Part shown: positions 8,078-14,742 of the stretch, in pieces
Position numbering within the stretch: the stretch's first letter is position 1
Layout: each line of letters starts with the position of its first letter
Origin: an uncultured Clostridia bacterium
Lineage (GTDB): Bacteria; Bacillota; Clostridia; Christensenellales; Aristaeellaceae
Length of the DNA: 60,927 nt
Direction: 5' to 3'
NCBI GenBank assembly: GCA_934647305.1
Contig: CAKUFI010000007.1
Location: 1-60,927, forward strand
Made by a program: the position numbers and the translations under genes
Notes under the pieces: model-generated
Told to the model about the DNA's origin: nothing
Database searches by the model: none
Seen by the model: the letters and a program-made list of their open reading frames with translations, nothing else

Positions 8078-8105
8078 GTCGGCCCGATGGGTCGATTTTT
8101 TATTT
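8078..8105 (+). terminator. Rho-independent terminator after csoR
   Basis: Stem CGGCCC with GGGTCG (one G-U pair) around GAT, followed by ATTTTTTATTTT. It separates csoR from the ATPase promoter. Confidence 0.7.
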
Positions 8106-8112
8106 TACCTGC

Positions 8113-8141
8113 TTGGCAACATATACCCCTATGCGTATAAT
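8113..8141 (+). promoter_or_regulatory. Metal-ATPase promoter with overlapping CsoR-type operator
   Basis: TTGGCA (8113-8118), 17 bp, TATAAT (8136-8141). Inside it lies TATACCC-CTAT-GCGTATA (8122-8139), an 18-bp inverted repeat with one mismatched pair, covering the spacer and -10. A further TATACC follows at 8147. Repressor binding here would block RNA polymerase. Confidence 0.65.
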
Positions 8142-8180
8142 GTACATATACCTGGTATGGTATGGAAAGGGGGCTCGTTC

Positions 8181-9873
8181 ATGAAACGAGCGATGGAAAA
8201 GCTGGAGCACCTGCTGGGCCTCGGTGGAATCCGAAAGGACATGACCCTGCTGGTGATCTCCGGGGTGGCCGTAGCATGCAGCCTGTTGAAATTTCAGCCG
8301 TTCCCGTTTGATATGGCGTGGATTGCGATTGTGCTGTGCGGCCTGCCAATCATACTGGAGGCGCTCATCGGGCTGGTGACGGCGTTTGACATCAAGGCAG
8401 ACGTGCTGGTTTCCCTCGCCCTGATCGCCTCTGTGTGCATCGGAGAGACCTTTGCCGCCGGCGAAGTGGCGTTTATCATGCAGCTGGGCGCGCTTCTCGA
8501 GGAGCTGACGGTCGCCAGGGCGCGGGCGGGTATCGAAAAGCTGGTGCACCTGACGCCGCAGACGGCTCGCGTACTGCGCGGCGGCAGGGAGGAGGTCGTC
8601 CCCGCCGAGCAGGTGAAAATCGGAGACCGTCTCCGCGTGCTCCCCGGTGAAGGCGTTCCCGTGGATGGCGTGATTCTCTCTGGCCAGACCTCCATCAATC
8701 AGGCGGTGATGACCGGCGAATCTCTGCCCGTGGATAAAACCGTGGGCGATGCGGTGTCCAGCGGCACGGTCAACCAGTTCGGCGCCTTTGAAATGGAGGC
8801 GACCAGGGTCGGGGAGGACAGCTCCATTCAGCGGATGATTCGCCTGGTTCAGTCGGCGGACGCGGGCAAGGCGAAGATCGTCGGCCTGGCTGACCGCTGG
8901 GCAACCTGGATCGTGGTGATCGCCCTGACCGCCGCAGCGATGACCTGGCTGCTGACCGGGCAGATCATTCGGGCGGTCACGATACTGGTCGTGTTCTGTC
9001 CCTGCGCGCTGGTGCTGGCCACGCCTACGGCCATCATGGCGGCCATCGGCAACGCGACGAAGCACGGCTTTCTCGTCCGCGAGGGCGACGCGCTGGAGCG
9101 GTTGGCCGGAGTGAAGGTCGTCGCCTTTGACAAGACCGGCACGCTGACCTGCGGCACGCCTCAGGTTGTTGCGGCGGACAGCGTTTCGCCCAAGTGGGAT
9201 AAGGATGAAATCTACCGCCTGGCCGCCTCTGTGGAACAGCTCTCCGAGCATCCGCTGGGCAAAGCCATCGTGGACTGCTTCCGGAAAAGCGGCGCCCAGC
9301 TGTCGGCCGCGGACGACTTTTCCATAATACCCGGCCGGGGCGTGCGCGCGAAGGTGGAGGGTAGGGAAGTGCTCGCGGGCAATGCCGAGCTGCTGTGCGA
9401 GCACGGCGTGGAGATCGGCGCTGTGCCGTCTGCCGAGGCACACATTCAGCAGGGCTGCACGGTCACCTATGTGGCGATAGACGGTGCGTTTGCAGGCTTC
9501 CTTGCGCTGTCCGATACCCTGCGCAGGGAAAGCGCGGCGACAATTACCGCCCTGTCCGGTCTGGGTGTACAGCCGGTTCTGCTCACGGGCGACCACGAAA
9601 ACGCGGCGCAAGCCATCGCGGGCCGCCTGCGCATCGGCGAGGTGCGGGCGAGCTGCCTGCCTGAGGATAAGCTGAGGTACATCGGAGAATACCAGGCGCA
9701 TGATGACCACGATCAAAATCAACATGACCTTCTCGATGGCGCTGAACTTCATCGCCATCGCGCTGGCCATCACCGGCACGCTGAACCCCGTCGTCGGCGC
9801 GCTGGTTCATAACGCGGGCTCCGTGCTCGTGATCACAAACTCGGCATTCTTACTGAAATGGAGGAAAAAGTAA
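8181..9873 (+). pseudogene. P1B-type heavy-metal-translocating ATPase, broken by an internal deletion
   Basis: The start ATG 8181 has GAAAGGGGG 7 nt upstream. There is no N-terminal metal-binding domain; membrane helices begin near residue 17. Visible motifs: TGES in the actuator domain, the intramembrane metal site CPC (residue about 273, FCPCALVLATPTAIMA), the phosphorylation site DKTGTLTCG (Asp 317) and HPLGKAI of the nucleotide-binding domain. After LPEDKLRYIGEYQ the frame is lost. The normal C-terminus (MMTTIKINMTFSMALNFIAI to NSAFLLKWRKK) continues in another frame from 9703 to 9873. The missing stretch, roughly 60 codons by family length, includes the essential GDGxNDAPAL hinge. As written the pump cannot work. 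This may be a real deletion or an assembly error. Confidence 0.85.
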
Positions 9874-10037
9874 TGGCAATCAAAATCATTGGACTCATCA
9901 TCGGCGCGCTCGTGCTCGGCGCGGGTATTTACTATCTCGCGAAGGAAAGGCGCGATCCGGAATCCAGGAAGATCTACGCCATCGTCAGCGCAGTGGGCGG
10001 TGTAATCGCCGTCATGTGCGCCCTGCTGCTGTTCTGA
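9873..10037 (+). CDS. Small membrane protein of the metal-ATPase operon
   Basis: 54 residues. The ATG overlaps the ATPase stop (TAATG) and GGAGG lies 9 nt upstream, so it is translationally coupled. Two hydrophobic segments (IKIIGLIIGALVLGAGIYYL and AIVSAVGGVIAVMCALLLF) are joined by a charged loop, AKERRDPESRK. I do not recognise the family. A helper or regulator of the ATPase is a guess from position. Confidence 0.7.
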   Translation: MAIKIIGLIIGALVLGAGIYYLAKERRDPESRKIYAIVSAVGGVIAVMCALLLF

Positions 10038-10048
10038 GCAGCAGGCGC

Positions 10049-10104
10049 AAAAAGCCGTGTTCTGTACTCGGTCACAGGTCGGGCAGGACGCGGCTTCTTT
10101 TTGC
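10049..10104 (+). terminator. Terminator of the metal-ATPase operon
   Basis: Long imperfect stem AAAAAGCCGTGTTCTG with CAGGACGCGGCTTCTTTTT, the T-run forming the end of the 3' arm. Confidence 0.7.
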
Positions 10105-10106
10105 AC

Positions 10107-10157
10107 TTGACAAGTGAACGATCGTTTGCTATAATAGGCATGTGAACGACCGTTTAC
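10107..10157 (+). promoter_or_regulatory. TetR promoter with two operator palindromes
   Basis: TTGACA (10107-10112), 17 bp, TATAAT (10130-10135). Two nearly identical palindromes lie 28 bp apart: GTGAACGATCGTTTGC (10114-10129, filling the spacer) and GTGAACGACCGTTTAC (10142-10157, just after the -10). Their placement predicts tight autorepression by the TetR protein encoded at 10176. Confidence 0.8.
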
Positions 10158-10175
10158 TTATGGGAGGGTGAAGGA

Positions 10176-10784
10176 ATGTCACAGACGGCGGAGAGAATAC
10201 TGCGCACGGCGCTGCGCCTGTTTGCCGCGGAGGGGTATGAGGCCGCGTCGATCAGCCGCATCGCGGGCGAGCTGAGCCTGAGCAAGGCGGCGATGTACAG
10301 GCATTTTGCGAGCAAGCAGGCGCTGCTTGAGGCCATCCTTGCGCGGATGGAGCAGCGGGACGCGGAGCAGGCGCGTGCCTTCGAGCTGCCGGAAGGCACG
10401 CCGGAGAGCATGCGCGAGGCGTATGAGCACAGCGAGCTGGGCAGCCTGATCGCCTTCAGCCGGGCGCAGTTCATCTACTGGACGCAGGACGAGTTCGCCG
10501 CCGACTTTCGCCGGATGCTGACGCTGTCGCAGTTCCGCAGCGAGGAGATGGGCAGGCTGTATCAGCAGTACCTGGGCGCGGGGCCGCTGGGCTATGTGCG
10601 CGACCTGCTTGCGGCGCAGGGACTGGATCACCCGGATCGGCGGGCGCTCGAGCTGTACGGGCCGATGTTCCTGCTGATGAGCGTGTCGGACGGCATGCAG
10701 GAAAAGGCGGAGGCGCTCAGGCAGCTGGATGCGCACCTGTGCCGGCAGCTGGAACGGCTTTCCACGAAGGAAGGAGAAAAATGA
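10176..10784 (+). CDS. TetR/AcrR-family transcriptional regulator
   Basis: 202 residues. The N-terminal helix-turn-helix reads ILRTALRLFAAEGYEAASIS to SLSKAAMYRHFASKQAL, the TetR consensus. The remaining helices form a ligand domain of unknown specificity. Two operator-like palindromes overlap its own promoter. Its stop overlaps the start of rsgA (ATGA), so it was originally co-transcribed with that gene. Confidence 0.9.
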   Translation: MSQTAERILRTALRLFAAEGYEAASISRIAGELSLSKAAMYRHFASKQALLEAILARMEQRDAEQARAFELPEGTPESMREAYEHSELGSLIAFSRAQFIYWTQDEFAADFRRMLTLSQFRSEEMGRLYQQYLGAGPLGYVRDLLAAQGLDHPDRRALELYGPMFLLMSVSDGMQEKAEALRQLDAHLCRQLERLSTKEGEK

Positions 10785-11943
10785 ACGAAATTTATCGGGT
10801 GACCTCGCAGGAGCGGGGCTTTTACCGAATTGATGACGGCGAAGGGGAGTATTTCGCCGAGGTGTCGGGCCGGCTGCGGCATGAGGCGGCTTCCAGGCTG
10901 GATTACCCCGTCGTGGGCGACCTCGTGCAGGCCGATCTGCGGGACGACCGCGCGATCATCGAGCGCGTATTGCCCAGGCACAGTCTGCTCGTGCGCCGCA
11001 TGGCCGGAGGTGAGGGCGAGCAGGTCATCGCGGCCAACCTGGACACGCTGTTCGTGTGCATGGCGCTGAACCGGGATTTCAACCTGCGCCGGCTGGAAAG
11101 GTACCTCGCCATCGCCTGGGAGAGCGGCGCCATGCCGGTCGTGCTGTTGACCAAGGCCGACCTGTGCGGCCGGGTTGAGGAGCGCATTGCGCAGGTTCGG
11201 GCGACCGCGCCGGGGGTGCAGGTGCTCTGCCTCGGCCCCTTTGCGCAGGACGCGCCGGAGTTGCTCGCCCCGTGGCTGGGGGAAGGAGCGGGAGGCCAAC
11301 CCCTCAGTCACCCTCCGGCAGCCGCTCCCCTTTCAGGAGAGCCTTCGGATACAAACTCCATTGGTTCATTGGAAGCCTGTCCGGGCGAGGGGGATGCAGT
11401 CGGCAGCGCCGATATGAGTTTTCCGGAGAATTCCGGAAAACCGCAGACTTCGGCCGCTTCAATTTATGGCGGCCGACAGTCGTCGATAGAACCCGCGGAA
11501 GCAACCGGGTCCGGGTCCTGCCCGGCGGGAACTCTGATTTATGATTCCAAAATTCGTGTCAGGAACCGGCGGCAGCCAGTGGAAGTCGGCCCTGCCCGGC
11601 GGATTCGCTGGAAAACTGTCAGGGCGAGGGGGGATGCAGTCGGCAGCGCCGACCCACAATCCGCAAGGAATCTTGCGGATTCGAAGAATTCGGGAACTCC
11701 AATTTATGGTTCCCGAATTCGTGTCGAGAACCGGCGGCAGCCAGTGGAAGCGGGCACTGCCCGCCCGGCTGCGCGGTTCGCGCCGCGATGGAGGCAGGGG
11801 AGCTGACGCCTGAGCGCTATCGGGCCTATCTGAAGCTGCGCGCGGAAATCCGGCGGGCACAGGACGCGCAGGCCGCTCTGGCCGCGAAAAACGAGAAATT
11901 CAAGCAGATCGCCCGAATCAACCGAAAAAAAGGAGCGAAATGA
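10781..11943 (+). pseudogene. rsgA: rsgA (30S-assembly GTPase), G domain replaced by repeats
   Basis: From ATG 10781 about 167 codons match RsgA: the OB-fold part (YRVTSQERGFYRIDDGEGEY, YPVVGDLV, RRMAGGEGEQVIAANLDT) and the start of the G domain (ALNRDFNLRRLERYL, VVLLTKADLC). At about 11283 the sequence passes into repeats that run to about 11775. The RsgA C-terminus then reappears in a different frame (GCAVRAAMEAGELTPERYRA to INRKKGAK, stop at 11941-11943). The Walker A (GxSGVGKS), switch, G3 and zinc-binding parts, about 130 codons, are absent. The product cannot bind GTP. It overlaps the TetR stop and ends 2 bp before the methyltransferase ATG, so operon order is preserved. Confidence 0.88.
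11283..11775 (+). repeat. Repeat cassette inside rsgA
   Basis: About 490 bp of modular repeats. An R5 piece (CCCTCAGTCACCCTCC, 11299-11345) comes first. Next are B-type hairpin TTTTCCGGA/TCCGGAAAA (about 11419-11440) and A-type hairpin CGGCCGC/GCGGCCG (11451-11475). A degenerate A copy lies near 11520-11556. Then come another B (AATCCGCAAG/CTTGCGGATT), an A with a perfect 12-bp stem GAATTCGGGAAC (11686-11720), and C-type units GTCGGC-AGC-GCCGAC. All A copies have the same orientation. Confidence 0.85.
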
Positions 11944-11944
11944 A

Positions 11945-12655
11945 ATGGAGTACAAACTCAGCAAAAAATACGACGAATACCTGCCGAAAATCATGGGGCC
12001 GAACCCGGTCAAGCTGGAGGAGGAGCTCCTGCAGGGCCATCGCATTCCCGACGGCGCGGTGGTGTGCGACCTGGGCTCCGGCCAGGGCCTGACCTCGATC
12101 TTCCTGGCGAAGGAGTACGGCTTCACCGTGTACGCCGCCGACCTGTGGAGCGACCCGGCGGAAAACCGCGCCTTCTTCCGGCAGGCGGGACTGTCCGACG
12201 AGCAGATCGTTTCCGTCAAGGCCGATGCGACCAACCTGCCCTTTGAAAAGGCCTTCTTCGACGCGGTGGTCTGCGTCGATTCCTACAATTATTTTGGCCG
12301 CGACGAGCGGTACCTGGACGACAGGCTGCTGCCCTTCGTCAAGCCGGGCGGGCTGATCTATATCGCCGTGCCGGGCATGAAAAAGGACTGTCACGACTGC
12401 CTGCCGCCCGAGCTGCTGCTCTCCTGGACGCCCGAACAGCTGGCCTACATGCGCGATGCGGACTACTGGCGCGATCTGGTCGGCAGGGCAAAGGGCGCGC
12501 AGGTGCTCGAGGTGTCCGAGATGCAGTCCAATGAAGAGGTCTGGGAGGACTGGCTGCGGCAGGAAAACGAATACGCCGTCAACGACCGCAAGTCCATGCG
12601 CGCGGGCGGCGGCAAATACCTCAATTTCATCAAAATCCTCCTGTCGGCAGGCTGA
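11945..12655 (+). CDS. Class I SAM-dependent methyltransferase
   Basis: 236 residues with ribosome binding site AGGAG. SAM-binding motif I is VVCDLGSGQGLTSIF (residues about 39-53), followed by YAADLW, a KADATNLPF block and FDAVVCVDSYNYF. The C-terminal half (LPPELLLSWTPEQLAYMRDA) resembles methyltransferases of unknown substrate often seen in Clostridia. It is the last gene of the tetR-rsgA unit. Its stop codon TGA is exactly the triloop of a C-type hairpin, GCAGGC-TGA-GCCTGC (12647-12661), so the last residues (SAG) are encoded by repeat sequence. Confidence 0.85.
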   Translation: MEYKLSKKYDEYLPKIMGPNPVKLEEELLQGHRIPDGAVVCDLGSGQGLTSIFLAKEYGFTVYAADLWSDPAENRAFFRQAGLSDEQIVSVKADATNLPFEKAFFDAVVCVDSYNYFGRDERYLDDRLLPFVKPGGLIYIAVPGMKKDCHDCLPPELLLSWTPEQLAYMRDADYWRDLVGRAKGAQVLEVSEMQSNEEVWEDWLRQENEYAVNDRKSMRAGGGKYLNFIKILLSAG

Positions 12656-12784
12656 GCCTGCACCCACCTGCTGCCTCCGGGCAGTGCCCGGTTCCACTTG
12701 CTGCCGCGTATCCTATTGACGACTTCGGGGGCCATAGATTGAAGCCCCCGAAGTCTGCGAATCCGTCAGAGTTTCTGACGGATT

Positions 12785-12989
12785 CAGCTTGTCAAAAAAG
12801 GTTTTGACAAGCTGGTGGACGGGGAAGCAAGCTCCCCCGCCACTACCACCCTCACCAGTTTTTGCTGAAATCTAAGAGATTTCCGGCGCAAAAATCGTCC
12901 CGTGCCCACCGTACATGCCGCTGGGCGCGATTGAAAGTTCGAGAGGGTTGCGACCCTCTCGAGCTCTCCGAGGGTTTTTCGACAGTCTG
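12785..12989 (+). mobile_element. R3 copy 2: MITE-like element, 205 bp
   Basis: It starts CAGCTTGTCAAAAAAGG and ends TTTTTCGACAGTCTG. It is shorter than copy 1 because the middle, about 80 bp, is missing. It is flanked on both sides by the same 25-bp hairpin with arms AATCCGTCAGA and TCTGACGGATT (12760-12784 and 12990-13014, identical). Confidence 0.85.
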
Positions 12990-13208
12990 AATCCGTCAGA
13001 GTTTCTGACGGATTTTCTGTCGACCATAAATTAGAGCCGCCAGATTCTTCGCGGTCGGCAGGCAGTGCCTGCACCCGGTAGCTACCGCCGAACAGAACAC
13101 GAATCCGGGGGGCCATAGATTGAAGCCCCCGGATTCTTCCCGGTCGGAAAACTCATGATTACTGCCCCGCAAGGGCTACGGAGCTTACGCTCAAGGCTAC
13201 TGCCCCCG

Positions 13209-13462
13209 CGCCGTAACCCCTGCCTGCATTACGCAAGCGCCTTTCGGCGCTTCACCCACGCTGCGCCCGAGGTAGTTCATCACTGCTAATCTCGTGGTTC
13301 AGTTGGGTGTGCCTCGTTTCCTAACGACCACCAAAAACTGGCCGGACAGGAATGTATCTACCTCAGAACGCACCCACGGGACCGCGTTAGAAAGGGTACG
13401 GGAGTTCCAAGGGGGCCTAGGGGAGCAATCGCAAGCGCCCCTGGCCCCTTTGGCGGCCGCAG
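13209..13462 (+). repeat. R2 copy a
   Basis: Copy of the roughly 290-bp R2 element. It opens with a stem around GCAAGCGCCTTTCGGCGC, contains the most conserved core CTAATCTCGTGGTTCAGTTG (13286-13305), then CGACCACCAAAA, CTCAGAACGCACCCACGGGA and CGCGTTAGAAAGGGTA. It ends in a hairpin between CCAAGGGGGCC and CCCTTTGG. Other copies: 26545, 49699, 52385, 56408 and 59096. Confidence 0.8.
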
Positions 13463-13676
13463 CCGGAGCTGCCTTGCGCGCAGCACTGCGCAACGCTAGA
13501 GATTTCTGCCTTGCGCTTAGCAGGCAGTGCCTGCACCCGGTGGCTGCCGCCGAACAGAACGCGAATCCGTGGGCCATAGATTAAAGCCTCCAGATTCTTC
13601 CCGATCGGAAGACTTGAGGCAGTGCCCCACAGGAGCGGCGAAGGCCCAACCTCATCATCCGCCGCCCCCGCAGCAT

Positions 13677-13711
13677 GAAACCGCCCCGGAGCTTCTCTGG
13701 GGCGGCTTTGT
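13677..13711 (-). terminator. Terminator after holA
   Basis: Stem CCGCCCCGGAG with CTCTGGGGCGG lies directly after the holA stop. Read on the minus strand it is followed by TTTC only, so the T-run is short. Confidence 0.55.
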
Positions 13712-13713
13712 CG

Positions 13714-14742
13714 TCATCGCGCGACCGGCTTTGCGGAGGCAAGGGTGAAGATCAGGTAGTCGAGCGCGGCGTTGTCTCGGGCGCGGCCGCTCTTGATGGC
13801 ATAGTCGGTCTCGACGCAGGCGCGATAGCTCTCTTCGAGGCGGCTGGGCGCAAAGCGCGCGGCCTGGGAGGCGGAGCGGGTGGCGGCGTAGTGGTTGAGC
13901 GCCAGCTTTTTCTCGATTTCAGGCAGCGCCATGCCCTGCTCGCGCATCAGGCGGATGTGGGTCATGATGCGCAGCTGGCGGGTGAGCATGTACAGCACGC
14001 CCACGCAGTTTTCACCGTTTTCAAGCAGCTGCTTGAGCAGGAGCTGGGCGCGCGCCGGTTCTCCCTGCAGCACGCAGTCGATCATCTGAAAGACCGTGCA
14101 CTCGCCGGAGGGGGTCACGACCGCCTCCACGTCCTGCTGCGTGATGTCGGTTCGCTCGCCGACGTAGGCGGTCAGCTTGTCCAGCTCGTTTTTAAGGCCC
14201 GTCAGCGGCCGCCCGGCCATGAACACCAGCTGAGACACCGCGTCCTGCTCGATGTGCCTGCCCAGCGGCCGGAGCTGCTGATTGAGCCAGGTATAGATCT
14301 TCGCGTCGGTCAGCAGCGGAAACTCGACCCATTCGACCTGCGAGGACATCTGCTTGACCAGCTTTTTGCGGTTGTCGGGCGCGTCGTCCATCGCGAACAC
14401 CACGCAGCAGGTGTCCGGGATGCGGGGCAGCCACTTTTCCATTTCCTCGCTCTGCGCCCCCTCGTCGCGCGCCTTGCCCGGCTTGAGCGGCGCCCAGTCC
14501 CGCACGACGACCAGCCGCCTTTCGCACATCATGGGCAGCGTTTCGGCCGCCTCGATGACGTCGCGCGCGGCGGCGTTCGTGTCGAACAGGTTGTAGTTGA
14601 GCGCCTCCAGCCCGGCGGGCAGCAGCTTTTTGCCCAGTTGCTCGAGCGCGGTCTGCTTGACCAGCTGCTCCGGCCCGTAAAACAGGTAGGCGGGGCGCAG
14701 CTGGCCGGCCTTGAGATCCTTGAAAAACTGGTCGTACGTCAT
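13714..14742 (-). CDS. holA: DNA polymerase III delta subunit (clamp-loader subunit)
   Basis: 342 residues from ATG 14742, chosen because GGAGGAACC precedes it and family similarity starts at MTYDQFFKDLKAGQLRPAYL. The pattern LRPAYLFYGPEQLVKQTAL is the degenerate P-loop region of HolA. NRKKLVKQM, FPLLTDAKIYTWL and ELDKLTAYVGERTDI follow in the expected order. The delta subunit opens the beta clamp during loading. The start overlaps the comEC stop in ATGA, and the comEC-holA gene pair is common in Firmicutes. Confidence 0.93.
   Translation of the reverse strand: MTYDQFFKDLKAGQLRPAYLFYGPEQLVKQTALEQLGKKLLPAGLEALNYNLFDTNAAARDVIEAAETLPMMCERRLVVVRDWAPLKPGKARDEGAQSEEMEKWLPRIPDTCCVVFAMDDAPDNRKKLVKQMSSQVEWVEFPLLTDAKIYTWLNQQLRPLGRHIEQDAVSQLVFMAGRPLTGLKNELDKLTAYVGERTDITQQDVEAVVTPSGECTVFQMIDCVLQGEPARAQLLLKQLLENGENCVGVLYMLTRQLRIMTHIRLMREQGMALPEIEKKLALNHYAATRSASQAARFAPSRLEESYRACVETDYAIKSGRARDNAALDYLIFTLASAKPVAR

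Larger units (their letters stand above)
12647..13600 (+). repeat. Mosaic repeat array between the methyltransferase and holA
   Basis: No gene is visible. In order: C hairpins GCAGGC-TGA-GCCTGC (12647) and CCGGGC-AGT-GCCCGG; A hairpin with arms GACTTCGGGGGC and GCCCCCGAAGTC around CATAGATTGAA (12721-12755); B hairpin AATCCGTCAGA/TCTGACGGATT (12760-12784); R3 copy 2; the same B hairpin again (12990-13014); degenerate A (about 13018-13048); C GCAGGC-AGT-GCCTGC; A with GAATCCGGGGG arms (13101-13136); R2 copy a; another C; and a degenerate A (13563-13597). Confidence 0.85.

Noticed and set aside
8100..9779. 559-codon minus-strand frame opposite the metal ATPase
   Set aside because: Shadow of the P1B ATPase, composed of low-complexity His/Arg/Ala sequence.
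12721..12755. A hairpins as rho-independent terminators
   Set aside because: Most copies have no T-run after the stem and occur in both orientations and in multiples per gap.
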